A stretch of DNA of 64,000 bases from Caulobacter sp. FWC2 (GTDB lineage: Bacteria > Pseudomonadota > Alphaproteobacteria > Caulobacterales > Caulobacteraceae), in the NCBI RefSeq assembly GCF_002742625.1, contig NZ_PEBF01000001.1, positions 310,001 to 374,000 of the forward strand, written 5' to 3'. The notes under the pieces were generated by a model. The model had not been told where the DNA came from, searched no databases, and worked only from the letters and a program-made list of their open reading frames with translations. Of this stretch, positions 7,958 through 15,869 are shown piece by piece (the first letter of the stretch is position 1; every line of letters begins with the position of its first letter). A program made the translations under genes and the position numbers.

Positions 7958-8521
7958 TTAGGCTTGTTCAATGGCCGGCTTCAGGAGCCGGAAGTGCAGC
8001 CGGGCGTACCAGACGACCGCGTTGAAGACCCCGACCGTGATCAGGGTGAGCAGGGCGCCCAGGCAGGCGGCCAGGCCCATCAGGCCAAGCCCCGCCAGGA
8101 AGGCGGTGATCGGGCCACCGGGCGGTCCGGTCAGCGGGCCTGCGGCGAACACGAAGCCGCCGGCGATGAAGATGGTCACGACCGCGACCAGCATCCCAAA
8201 CAGCACGCCCAGCACGCCCATCAGCAGGGGCAGCAGGAACATCACGTCCAGGGCGCCCAGGCCCAGCAGGGCCAGGACGGCGGCCATGGCGTTGGAGGGG
8301 TTCTTCTTCTCCTCCCACTGCTTCAGACCGGCCTCGGCGCGCATCTCGCGGGCCAGGCGGTCGGGATCGCCGAGGGCCGCGGCCGTCTCGGCCTCGCTGC
8401 GGCCCGCGGCTTGCGCATCGGCGAAGTGCGCCTCGTGATCGGCGACGATGTCGGCGATGGTGGTCACCGGCAGACCGGCGAGACCCCGGCGCAGGCGGAT
8501 GATGAACTCGGCGCGGGTCAT
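7958..8521 (-). CDS. DUF1700 / HAAS-domain membrane protein
   Basis: A 187-residue protein. Residues 1-75 form a soluble helical HAAS-type domain (MTRAEFIIRLRRGLAGLP, then a DHEAHFADAQAAGRSEAETAAALGDP segment). Three to four hydrophobic segments follow. DUF1700 proteins are regularly encoded behind PadR regulators and are thought to signal to or sequester envelope factors; no direct function is shown. The start codon overlaps the padR stop (ATGA on the minus strand, 8518-8521), indicating translational coupling. The gap to the DUF2807 gene is 17 bases. Confidence 0.85.
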   Translation of the reverse strand: MTRAEFIIRLRRGLAGLPVTTIADIVADHEAHFADAQAAGRSEAETAAALGDPDRLAREMRAEAGLKQWEEKKNPSNAMAAVLALLGLGALDVMFLLPLLMGVLGVLFGMLVAVVTIFIAGGFVFAAGPLTGPPGGPITAFLAGLGLMGLAACLGALLTLITVGVFNAVVWYARLHFRLLKPAIEQA

Positions 8522-8844
8522 GCGGCGGCTCCCACGATGCTGTTGACCGCTTGCGAGAACGCCGACCATTCGGCCTTCTGCTGCTCCAGGCTTTGGCGCC
8601 CGACCGTGGTCAAGCGGTAGTATTTGCGAGGCGGACCACTCTGGCTTTCAACCAGGTAGGTCTCGACCAGGCCATCCGACTGCATGCGGCGCATCAGCGG
8701 ATAGATCGTCCCTTCCCCCATATCGATGTCCCTCGTCAGCCTGCTGGCGATCTCGTAGGCGTAGCTGTCGGCGTGCGAGAGCAGGGCCAGCACGCACAGC
8801 GCCAGCACGCCTTTCTTCAGTTGGATTTCAATCGTTTCCGGCAC
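8518..8844 (-). CDS. PadR-family transcriptional regulator
   Basis: A 108-residue winged-helix repressor of the PadR-s1 type. The pattern IQLKKGVLALCVLALLSHADSYAYEIA, GEGTIYPLMRRMQSDGLV and GPPRKYYRLTTVGRQ covers the recognition helix and wing. It heads the operon with DUF1700 and DUF2807 genes and is likely autoregulated, since an imperfect palindrome lies 44 to 67 bases upstream. The effector is unknown. PadR-s1 proteins have a short C-terminal dimerisation helix, as here. Confidence 0.9.
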   Translation of the reverse strand: MPETIEIQLKKGVLALCVLALLSHADSYAYEIASRLTRDIDMGEGTIYPLMRRMQSDGLVETYLVESQSGPPRKYYRLTTVGRQSLEQQKAEWSAFSQAVNSIVGAAA

Positions 8845-8887
8845 GGCGTCCTTGCCTCCGTTGATGCTCCCTTCTACCGACAGGTAC

Positions 8888-8911
8888 TGAGTGGTGCAAG
8901 GTACCTACTCA
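8888..8911 (-). promoter_or_regulatory. Possible PadR operator
   Basis: TGAGTGGT and ACCTACTCA form an imperfect palindrome (TGAGT-GGT against TGAGTAGGT). It is centred about 55 bases upstream of the padR start, where an autorepressor would cover the promoter. GGTAC also recurs on both sides (8883 and 8900). Confidence 0.45.
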
Positions 8912-9171
8912 TGAATGATACGTAATGATGCGGACGGGCGTTTTGGGCGTTGATGAGAATGGCTCGCGACTAGAGCGCCCCAGGCCGGGGATAACGGGCA
9001 TTCCCATGCCCAGCGTGTGGCCTCTGCCGCTTGGCAACCGCTAGGGATGCGCGTATGCAGCCTCCGGACCAGTCCTTTGGGGCGGGCTGCCGTCGACGCG
9101 CGATTTTATGAGCGCGAAGTCGATTGCGGAGCGCTCTGGGATCGTAATGTACAAGTCGGCGCGGGGCGGCC

Positions 9172-9185
9172 TTGATCGGGCTCAA
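9172..9185 (+). promoter_or_regulatory. FNR/FixK-like box before ctaC
   Basis: TTGATCGGGCTCAA matches the TTGAT-N4-ATCAA consensus of Crp/Fnr-type oxygen regulators in all but one base. It lies 29 bases before the ctaC ATG. That is downstream of any usual activation position, so if it is bound, repression is more likely. It may be chance. Confidence 0.3.
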
Positions 9186-9213
9186 ACCGCCGCCGAAACG
9201 GGCCGTGAGGGAT

Positions 9214-10140
9214 ATGAAGGCGCAATTTTCGGGGATTCAGCGGATCATGACGGGCGCGTCTGCCCTCGCCGCTACGATGCTGTTCGCGGGGAACGCCCTC
9301 GCCGAGGATCTGCTGGGCCAGCCGACGCCGGGGGCCATCGACCTTCAGCCGGCCGCCTCGGTCCTGAAGCACGACGCGATCCGCTTCCACAACCTGGTGC
9401 TGATGCCGATCATCACGGCCATCACCCTGCTGGTTCTGGGCCTGCTGATCTGGATCGTCGTTCGCTACAATAAGAAAGCGAACCCGGTCCCGGCGAAGTT
9501 CAGCCACAACACCACGATCGAGATCATCTGGACGGTCGTCCCGGTGCTGATCTTGATGCTGATCGCGATCTTCTCGTTCCGCCTTCTGTTCGCCTACAAC
9601 AACATGCCCAAGCCCTACATGACCGTGAAGGCCACGGGCTATCAGTGGTACTGGGGCTACGAGTACCCGGACCAGAAGATCAGCGAAATCGTCTCGCTGC
9701 CGCTGACCAAGGAACAGGCCGACGCCAAGAAGGTCCCGTACCTGCTGGCCGCCGACAAGGCGATGGTGGTTCCCGTCAACCAGGTCGTCCGCGTCCAGGT
9801 CACCGGCGCCGACGTGATCCACGCCTTCGCCCTACCGGCCTTCGGTCTGAAGATCGACGCCATCCCGGGCCGCCTGAACGAAACCTGGTTCAAGGCCGAG
9901 AAGACCGGCGTCTACTACGGCCAGTGCTCGGAACTCTGCGGCGTCGACCACTCGAACATGCCGATCGAGATCCACGTGGTCTCGCAAGGCGAGTTCAACG
10001 CCTGGGTCAAGGAAAAGGTCGCGCCGCCGGCTCCGGCCGCCGCGCCCGCGGCTCCGGCTGCCGCAACCGTGACCCCCGCTTCGGCGCCCGCCGCTCCCGC
10101 TTCCGCTCCGGCCGCGGCTCCCGCCGCGCCGGCGGCCTAA
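9214..10140 (+). CDS. ctaC: Cytochrome c oxidase subunit II (aa3 type)
   Basis: A 308-residue subunit that accepts electrons from cytochrome c at its CuA centre on the periplasmic side. A signal peptide ends near residue 30 (GNALA), followed by two membrane helices (about 55-80 and 103-125). The CuA site reads YGQCSELCG followed by H and M in the correct spacing, with the upstream ligand histidine in DVIHAF. WYWGYEY is the conserved aromatic electron-entry patch. The ATG at 9214 has GAGGGA just upstream. The last 40 residues are almost only Ala, Pro and Ser, which is longer than in most homologues. It leads the oxidase operon. Confidence 0.96.
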   Translation: MKAQFSGIQRIMTGASALAATMLFAGNALAEDLLGQPTPGAIDLQPAASVLKHDAIRFHNLVLMPIITAITLLVLGLLIWIVVRYNKKANPVPAKFSHNTTIEIIWTVVPVLILMLIAIFSFRLLFAYNNMPKPYMTVKATGYQWYWGYEYPDQKISEIVSLPLTKEQADAKKVPYLLAADKAMVVPVNQVVRVQVTGADVIHAFALPAFGLKIDAIPGRLNETWFKAEKTGVYYGQCSELCGVDHSNMPIEIHVVSQGEFNAWVKEKVAPPAPAAAPAAPAAATVTPASAPAAPASAPAAAPAAPAA

Positions 10141-10165
10141 GATACGATCGTAGGATAGAAGTCCG

Positions 10166-11833
10166 ATGGCTCACGCCGCAGACACTCACGACGCGCACGG
10201 CGGTCACGACGACGCCGACCACAAGCCGCCCTTCATCGCCCGCTGGTTCTTCTCGACGAACCACAAGGACATCGGCACGCTGTACATCCTGTTCGCCATC
10301 ATGGCGGGCATCGTCGGCGGGGCCCTGTCGGGCCTGATCCGCTGGGAGCTGATGCAGCCGGGCATCCAGGTGTTCTCGGACACCGGCATGCTGGCGCAGA
10401 TGGGCATCTTCAAGGGCAAGCACGGCTATAACGCCGTGGTCACCGCCCACGCCCTGATCATGATCTTCTTCATGGTCATGCCCGCCATGATCGGCGGCTT
10501 CGGCAACTGGTTCGTCCCGATCATGATCGGCGCGCCGGACATGGCCTTCCCGCGGATGAACAACATCTCGTTCTGGCTGCTGGTCGCCGCTTGGGTCCTG
10601 CTGGTCACCTCGATGTTCGTCGACGGCGGCCCGGGCCGCGGCTTCGGCGGCGGCTGGACGATCTATCCGCCGCTCTCGACCATCGGCCACAAGGGTCCGG
10701 CCATGGACCTGGCGATCCTGTCGCTCCACCTGGCCGGCGCTTCGTCGATCCTGGGCGCGATCAACTTCATCACCACGATCTTCAACATGCGCGCGCCGGG
10801 CATGACCCTGCACCGCATGCCGCTGTTCGCCTGGTCGGTGCTGATCACTGCCTTCCTGCTGCTGCTGTCGCTGCCCGTCCTGGCCGGCGCCATCACCATG
10901 CTTCTGACCGACCGTAACTTCGGCACCCACTTCTTCGACCCGGCCGCCGGCGGCGACCCCGTCATGTTCCAGCACCTGTTCTGGTTCTTTGGTCACCCGG
11001 AAGTGTACATCCTGATCCTGCCCGGGTTCGGCATCATCAGCCACATCGTCTCGACCTTCTCCAAGAAGCCGGTGTTCGGCTACCTGGCGATGGCCTACGC
11101 CATGGTCGCCATCGGCTTCGTCGGCTTCGTCGTGTGGGCGCACCACATGTACACCGTCGGCATGAGCATCAACCTGCGCGCCTACTTCGTGGCCGCCACG
11201 ATGATCATCGCCGTCCCGACGGGCGTGAAGATCTTCAGCTGGATCGCCACGATGTGGGGCGGCTCGCTGGACTTCAAGACGCCCATGCTGTGGGCGATGG
11301 GCTTCATCTTCCTGTTCACCGTCGGCGGCGTGACCGGCGTGGTCCTGTCGAACGCCGGCATCGACTACAGCCTGCACGACACCTACTACGTGGTCGCCCA
11401 CTTCCACTACGTGCTGTCTCTGGGCGCCGTCTTCGCCATCTTCGCGGGCTTCTACTACTGGTTCGAGAAGATGTGGGGCGTGAAGTACAACGAGTTCCTC
11501 GGCTGCGCCCACTTCTGGGTGATGTTCGTCGGCGTGAACCTGATCTTCTTCCCGCAGCACTTCCTGGGCCTGCAAGGCATGCCGCGTCGCTACGTCGACT
11601 ATCCGGCCGCCTTCGAGACGTGGAACTACTGGTCGACGGTCGGCTACATGATCACCGTCGCCGGCGTCGGCATCTTCTTGATCATGCTGCTGGAAGCCGC
11701 GATCCGTCGCCGCCCGGCGGAAGCCAACCCGTGGGGCGAAGGCGCCACGACGCTGGAATGGACCCTGTCCTCGCCGCCGCCGTTCCACCAGTTCAGCGAA
11801 CCGCCGGTGATCAAGGAAGACGGCCACCACTAA
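10166..11833 (+). CDS. ctaD: Cytochrome c oxidase subunit I (aa3 type)
   Basis: A 555-residue, 12-helix catalytic subunit that binds haem a and the haem a3-CuB centre and pumps protons. Visible hallmarks are [13 protein letters not shown] (CuB histidine and cross-linked tyrosine), WAHHMYTVG (two CuB histidines) and [12 protein letters not shown] (haem a3 and haem a ligands). The N-terminal 20 residues are rich in His and Asp. It starts 25 bases after ctaC. A long hairpin separates it from ctaB, so ctaC-ctaD may be expressed at a higher level than the downstream assembly genes. Confidence 0.97.
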   Translation: MAHAADTHDAHGGHDDADHKPPFIARWFFSTNHKDIGTLYILFAIMAGIVGGALSGLIRWELMQPGIQVFSDTGMLAQMGIFKGKHGYNAVVTAHALIMIFFMVMPAMIGGFGNWFVPIMIGAPDMAFPRMNNISFWLLVAAWVLLVTSMFVDGGPGRGFGGGWTIYPPLSTIGHKGPAMDLAILSLHLAGASSILGAINFITTIFNMRAPGMTLHRMPLFAWSVLITAFLLLLSLPVLAGAITMLLTDRNFGTHFFDPAAGGDPVMFQHLFWFFGHPEVYILILPGFGIISHIVSTFSKKPVFGYLAMAYAMVAIGFVGFVVWAHHMYTVGMSINLRAYFVAATMIIAVPTGVKIFSWIATMWGGSLDFKTPMLWAMGFIFLFTVGGVTGVVLSNAGIDYSLHDTYYVVAHFHYVLSLGAVFAIFAGFYYWFEKMWGVKYNEFLGCAHFWVMFVGVNLIFFPQHFLGLQGMPRRYVDYPAAFETWNYWSTVGYMITVAGVGIFLIMLLEAAIRRRPAEANPWGEGATTLEWTLSSPPPFHQFSEPPVIKEDGHH

Positions 11834-11864
11834 GGCCGGCTTCCAGGTTTGACCTGAAGCAAAA

Positions 11865-11906
11865 GGGGGCGCGGTCGGGATCCTTAAGGGTCCGGGCCGC
11901 GCCCTT
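11865..11906 (+). terminator. Hairpin between ctaD and ctaB
   Basis: GGGCGCGG (11867-11874) pairs with CCGCGCCC (11897-11904). The interior nearly pairs too (GGATCC against GGGTCC around a TTAA loop). It lies 33 bases after ctaD and 31 before ctaB. As a partial terminator it could lower ctaB-ctaG-ctaE expression relative to the structural subunits. It may also protect the ctaCD message from 3' decay. Confidence 0.5.
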
Positions 11907-11936
11907 CGCCCATTCAAGACCGATATATTCACCCCG

Positions 11937-12959
11937 ATGTCGAAGACCCTCGCCATGACCCCGGAGACCGTTCAGCCCGACGTGTCGCAGCCAGACCTGT
12001 CTCAGACAGCGCGTTGGCAGGACTACTTCCAGCTGATGAAGCCGCGCGTCATGTCGCTGGTGGTGTTCACGGGCCTGACGGGCCTGCTGGCCGCCCGCGC
12101 GCCGATCCATCCGGTCCTGGGCGCCATCGCGGTGCTGTGCATCGCCGTCGGGGCCGGCGCCTCGGGCGCGCTGAACATGTGGTACGACGCCGACATCGAC
12201 CAGCAGATGCGCCGCACGCGCGGCCGTCCGGTCCCGACCGGCAAGGTCAAGGGCGAGGAGGCCGCCTCGCTGGGCGTGGTGCTCTCGATCCTGTCGGTGA
12301 TGTTCCTCGGCTTCGCGATCAACTGGTTCGCGGCCGCCCTGCTGGCCTTCACCATTGTCTTCTACGCCGTCGTCTACACGATGTGGCTCAAGCGCTGGAC
12401 GGCGCAGAACATCGTCATCGGCGGGCTGGCCGGGGCCCTGCCGCCCGCCATCGGCTGGGCCGCGGCCACGGGCTCGGCCCCGCTGAACGCCTGGCTGATG
12501 GTCGCCATCATCTTCTTCTGGACCCCGCCGCACTTCTGGGCGCTGTCGCTGTACGTCACCACCGACTACGCCAAGGCCGGGGTGCCGATGCTGCCGGTGG
12601 TCAAGGGCGCCAAGGAAACCCGCAAGCAGATCCTGCTCTACAGCCTTGTGCTGATCCCGATCTGCCTGACGCCGGTGCTGACCGGTCTGGGCGGCCCGAT
12701 CTACCTGGCCGTGGCCGGTCTGGGCGGCGCGGTGTTCCTGATCCTGGCCTGGCGCGTCTTCACCAGCAAGGCCGGCGACGCCGCCGACCCGCGCGTGACC
12801 GACCGCGCCCTCTACGAGGTCACCGAGGACGAGAAGGCCGCCGGCTCGAAAGCCGCCCGCAACCTGTTCGCCTTCTCGATTCTCTATCTCTTCGCCATGT
12901 TCGCCGCCCTGCTGGGCGAAGCCGTGTCGGGCGTGCACGCCCTGGAGCTGCTCAAGTGA
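11937..12959 (+). CDS. ctaB: Protoheme IX farnesyltransferase (haem O synthase)
   Basis: A 340-residue UbiA-family prenyltransferase of the inner membrane that adds a farnesyl group to haem b to make haem O, the precursor of haem A for subunit I. The Asp-rich metal site NMWYDADIDQQMRRTRGRP is present, as is the second conserved region with FFWTPPHFWALSLY. There are about nine hydrophobic helices. The stop codon overlaps the GTG of the next small gene, indicating translational coupling. Confidence 0.95.
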   Translation: MSKTLAMTPETVQPDVSQPDLSQTARWQDYFQLMKPRVMSLVVFTGLTGLLAARAPIHPVLGAIAVLCIAVGAGASGALNMWYDADIDQQMRRTRGRPVPTGKVKGEEAASLGVVLSILSVMFLGFAINWFAAALLAFTIVFYAVVYTMWLKRWTAQNIVIGGLAGALPPAIGWAAATGSAPLNAWLMVAIIFFWTPPHFWALSLYVTTDYAKAGVPMLPVVKGAKETRKQILLYSLVLIPICLTPVLTGLGGPIYLAVAGLGGAVFLILAWRVFTSKAGDAADPRVTDRALYEVTEDEKAAGSKAARNLFAFSILYLFAMFAALLGEAVSGVHALELLK

Positions 12960-13117
12960 ATCAACCTCTAGACACTCAAGCCAACAGGGACGCCGCCAAG
13001 AAGGCGCGGGACGGGCGCAACATCGCGCTTGGCCTGGGTCTCGTGGCCTTCGTCATCATGGTCTTCGTGGTCACCCTCGTGAGGCTCGGCGCCAATGTCG
13101 CCCACCCGCACCCCTAA
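12956..13117 (+). CDS. CoxF-like small membrane protein of the oxidase operon
   Basis: A 53-residue product starting with GTG (12956), within the ctaB stop (GTGA), and ending 23 bases inside ctaG. The N-terminal half is polar (DTQANRDAAKKARDGRN), followed by a single membrane span (IALGLGLVAFVIMVFVVTLVR). A small protein of this kind between ctaB and ctaG is common in alphaproteobacteria and is often called CoxF. Its exact role is not settled, but assembly or stabilisation of the oxidase is likely. Both overlaps argue strongly that it is translated. Confidence 0.82.
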   Translation: MNQPLDTQANRDAAKKARDGRNIALGLGLVAFVIMVFVVTLVRLGANVAHPHP

Positions 13118-13760
13118 GAAACGCACCCCCAAGGCGGACCTGACCCCGCAGGAGCAGACCGCGCGCCGCAACGGCAAGGTGGCCCTGATCTGCGCCGCCG
13201 CCTTCTTCGGCATGGTCGGCGCGGCCTATGCGGCCGTCCCGCTGTACAAACTGTTCTGCCAGGCGACCGGCTTCGACGGCACGGTCCGCAAGGCCGAAGC
13301 CAAGCCGGACAAGATCCTGGACCGCAAGGTCACCATCCGCTTCGACGCCAATATCCGCGAGCTGCCCTGGAAATTCCAGGCGCTGCAGTCCAGCCAGGAC
13401 GTGCGGATCGGCGAGACGGGCCTGGCCTTCTTCAAGGTCACCAATCCCACCGACAAGCCGATGACCGGCCGGGCGCTCTACAACGTGGTGCCGGAATCGG
13501 CGGGGCCGTACTTCCAGAAGCTGGAATGCTTCTGCTTCTCCAGCCAGACGATCCAGCCCCACCAGACGGTGGAGTTCCCGGTCGTCTATTTCGTGGATCC
13601 GCAATATGTGAAGGATCCCGAGACCGTCGGAAAGAACGAGATCACGCTCAGCTACACGTTCTTCCCCGCCGTCGATGACGGCAAGAAGACTAAAGTTGCG
13701 GCTGCGGCGACACCGCGCATCGTGGAACCCCTTGGCGGCGCACCGTCCAGGGGGCTATAG
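13095..13760 (+). CDS. ctaG: Cytochrome c oxidase assembly protein CtaG (Cox11 family)
   Basis: A 221-residue membrane-anchored copper chaperone that delivers copper to the CuB site of subunit I. It has a basic amino end, one membrane helix (ALICAAAFFGMVGAAYAAV, about residues 30-48), the conserved LYKLFCQATGF just outside the membrane, and the copper-binding motif ECFCFSSQ in the soluble domain. The start overlaps the preceding small gene by 23 bases. The last 20 residues are variable. Confidence 0.95.
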   Translation: MSPTRTPKKRTPKADLTPQEQTARRNGKVALICAAAFFGMVGAAYAAVPLYKLFCQATGFDGTVRKAEAKPDKILDRKVTIRFDANIRELPWKFQALQSSQDVRIGETGLAFFKVTNPTDKPMTGRALYNVVPESAGPYFQKLECFCFSSQTIQPHQTVEFPVVYFVDPQYVKDPETVGKNEITLSYTFFPAVDDGKKTKVAAAATPRIVEPLGGAPSRGL

Positions 13761-13829
13761 CGTTTCAGAACGACCACGGCGCGGGGGACCAGCGACCGTG
13801 ATCAGAGGGATATAAGGGTTAGCAGCAAC

Positions 13830-14702
13830 ATGGCCGGCGCCGTCAAACACGACTACCACATCCTTCCGCCCAGCCCGTGGCCCTTCGTGGGCTCGGCCGC
13901 AGCCACCGTCATGGCCATCGGCCTGATCGGCTGGATCAAGGGCGGCGTTCTCGGCATCGAGAAGGGCAACTGGGCTATCTTCGCCGCCGGCATCGCGGGC
14001 GTGCTCTACACCATGTTCGGCTGGTGGTCGGACGTGGCCAAGGAAGCCAAGGCCGGCGACCACACCCCGGTCGTCTCGATCGGCCTGCGCTACGGCATGA
14101 TCCTGTTCATCGCTTCGGAAGTGATGTTCTTCGTGGCGTGGTTCTGGATGTTCTTCGAGATGGCGCTGTTCCATCATCACCGCACCCTGTCGGCGATCGA
14201 GGAAGTCCGCACCGCCTGGGCCACCTGGCCGCCCGCCGGCGTCGAGACTGTCTCGCCCTGGCACCTGCCGCTGGTCAACACCCTGACCCTGCTGCTCTCG
14301 GGCACGACCGTCACCTGGGCCCACCACGCGCTGCAGGTCGGCGACCGCAAGGGCGCCAAGTGGGGTCTGATCCTGACCGTGCTGCTGGGCGCGCTGTTCA
14401 CCTGCATCCAGGTGTACGAGTACAGCCACATCAACCACGAGCAGCTGTTCTATTCGGAAGCGGCCGTGAACTCGGGCCTCTATGGTTCGACCTTCTTCCT
14501 GGCCACCGGCTTCCACGGCTTCCACGTGTTCGTCGGCACGATCTTCCTGGTCGTCTGCCTGATCCGCCTCATGAACGGCGCCTTCACGCCCAAGCAGCAC
14601 TTCGGCTTCGAAGCCGCCGCCTGGTACTGGCACTTCGTGGACGTGGTCTGGCTGTTCCTGTTCGCGTTCATCTACGTGATCTTCGGGGCCTCGCCCCACT
14701 AG
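13830..14702 (+). CDS. ctaE: Cytochrome c oxidase subunit III
   Basis: A 290-residue subunit with seven hydrophobic helices. Recognisable family segments include [13 protein letters not shown] at the start, [19 protein letters not shown] in the middle, [11 protein letters not shown] and the C-terminal [19 protein letters not shown]. It supports proton uptake by subunit I and does not bind haem. The 69-base gap after ctaG is the largest inside the ctaB-to-ctaE part. Two hairpins follow the gene. Confidence 0.97.
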   Translation: MAGAVKHDYHILPPSPWPFVGSAAATVMAIGLIGWIKGGVLGIEKGNWAIFAAGIAGVLYTMFGWWSDVAKEAKAGDHTPVVSIGLRYGMILFIASEVMFFVAWFWMFFEMALFHHHRTLSAIEEVRTAWATWPPAGVETVSPWHLPLVNTLTLLLSGTTVTWAHHALQVGDRKGAKWGLILTVLLGALFTCIQVYEYSHINHEQLFYSEAAVNSGLYGSTFFLATGFHGFHVFVGTIFLVVCLIRLMNGAFTPKQHFGFEAAAWYWHFVDVVWLFLFAFIYVIFGASPH

Positions 14703-14722
14703 AGCCCTCATGAGAGGGCTCT
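14701..14722 (+). terminator. Hairpin at the end of ctaE
   Basis: AGAGCCCTC and GAGGGCTCT form a perfect 9-bp stem around a four-base loop and include the ctaE stop codon in the left arm. It has no clear T-tract. Confidence 0.5.
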
Positions 14723-14774
14723 AGCCTCAAAGTTTGAGCGCGGCGACGCGCTCGGGGGTCGCAAGATCCTGAGG

Positions 14775-14810
14775 GGCCCGGAGCGCGGATCAGCGTTCCG
14801 GGCCTTTTTC
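14775..14810 (+). terminator. Rho-independent terminator of the oxidase operon
   Basis: GGCCCGGA (14775-14782) and TCCGGGCC (14797-14804) form an 8-bp stem followed directly by TTTTTC. This is the most canonical intrinsic terminator in the window. It separates the cta genes from DUF983 and SURF1. Confidence 0.8.
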
Positions 14811-14830
14811 GTTTCAAGGCTAGGCCTGAC

Positions 14831-15193
14831 ATGACCAAGACCAATCCCTATGCCGCCGGCGCGCGCGGCCTGTGCCCCAACTGCGGCGAGGGCCACCTGT
14901 TCGCGGGCTTTCTGAAGGTCGCCCCCTCCTGCGAGGCCTGCGGTTTCGACCTGGGCAAGTTCGAGACCGGCGACGGGGCGGCGACCTTCGTCATCCTGAT
15001 CGCCGGATCGGTCTGCGCCTTCGGGGCGCTGTTCTCGATGTTCGCCTGGAACTGGCCGATCTGGGCGCTACTGATCGTCTGGTTGCCCGCCGTAGTGATC
15101 ATCAGCCTGGGCCTGATGCGGCCGGCCAAGGGCCTTATGGTCGCCGCCCAGGTCGCCCACAAGGCCTCGGAGGCCGGCAGGGACCATGTCTGA
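14831..15193 (+). CDS. DUF983 membrane protein with a zinc-ribbon-like N-terminus
   Basis: A 120-residue protein with CPNCGEGHLF and, 15-20 residues on, CEACGF, giving four cysteines in two CxxC pairs typical of DUF983 and probably binding zinc. Two hydrophobic segments follow (FVILIAGSVCAFGALFSMF and WALLIVWLPAVVIISLGL). DUF983 genes commonly sit with aa3 oxidase genes in alphaproteobacteria, consistent with an accessory role in oxidase biogenesis that remains unproven. It overlaps the SURF1 gene by eight bases. Confidence 0.88.
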   Translation: MTKTNPYAAGARGLCPNCGEGHLFAGFLKVAPSCEACGFDLGKFETGDGAATFVILIAGSVCAFGALFSMFAWNWPIWALLIVWLPAVVIISLGLMRPAKGLMVAAQVAHKASEAGRDHV

Positions 15194-15869
15194 CGCCCTC
15201 AAGAAGCCCGGCTTCCCGATCGGCCTGACGATCGCCACGGCGATCGCCTTCGCCCTCCTCTGCGGCCTGGGCGCCTGGCAGCTCCAGCGCCTGCACTGGA
15301 AGGAGGGCATCCTCGCGCGGATCGAGACCCTGAAGACCGCGCCGGCCTTGCCGCTGATCCAGGCGCTGACGGCGCAGGCCCGCGCCGACGATCTGGCCTG
15401 GACCCGGGTGAGCGTCGATTGCGGCGACGTCGCCGGCCAGCCCCTGCCGCTGGTCTATGGCGTTCGAGACGGCGACGTGGTCTGGCGCGCCCAGGCCCCC
15501 TGCGCCGTCCTGGCCGGCCCCTACAACATGATCCTGGTGGACCGTGGCGTCGTCCCGGCCCTGACGGGCCAGGTCGCGCCGCCGCCGCGGTCCTTCGACG
15601 CGCCGCGCCGCGTCGTCGGCGTGCTGATGCCGATCAAGCAGCTGGGCGGCGACCGGGCCGAAATCCTGAAGCGCTTTCCCGGCCGCCAGCCCGCGCCCCT
15701 GGTCCTGATGGCCGAGAGCGAGGCCCCCGCGCCGGCCGGAATCACGCCTGCGCCGTTGCCGGCAGAAATTTCCAATCGGCACTTGGAATACGCTCTTACG
15801 TGGTTCGGTCTTGCCGTAACCCTGCTGTTTATCTATGCCGCCATGCTCTGGCGGAGAGTGAGACCCTGA
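15186..15869 (+). CDS. SURF1-family oxidase assembly protein
   Basis: A 227-residue inner-membrane protein that helps insert haem a into cytochrome oxidase. The N-terminal membrane segment leads into the diagnostic GAWQLQRLHWKEGILARIE. The C-terminal segment is NRHLEYALTWFGLAVTLLFIY-like, with the conserved HLxYxxTWF pattern. The central domain is periplasmic. It overlaps DUF983 at its start, and its stop shares one base with the thrC start (TGATG), so thrC is translationally linked to an oxidase assembly gene. Confidence 0.92.
   Translation: MSDALKKPGFPIGLTIATAIAFALLCGLGAWQLQRLHWKEGILARIETLKTAPALPLIQALTAQARADDLAWTRVSVDCGDVAGQPLPLVYGVRDGDVVWRAQAPCAVLAGPYNMILVDRGVVPALTGQVAPPPRSFDAPRRVVGVLMPIKQLGGDRAEILKRFPGRQPAPLVLMAESEAPAPAGITPAPLPAEISNRHLEYALTWFGLAVTLLFIYAAMLWRRVRP

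Larger units (their letters stand above)
8845..9213. other. 369-base divergent intergenic region between padR and ctaC
   Basis: Drives padR to the left and ctaC to the right. It contains the padR palindrome (8888-8911), a GGGCAT-TCCC-ATGCCC inverted repeat (8996-9011), the arms GCAGCC (9057-9062) and GGCTGC (9085-9090), which may form a larger stem in the ctaC leader, and an FNR-like half-matched box at 9172-9185. No convincing open reading frame is present. Confidence 0.5.
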
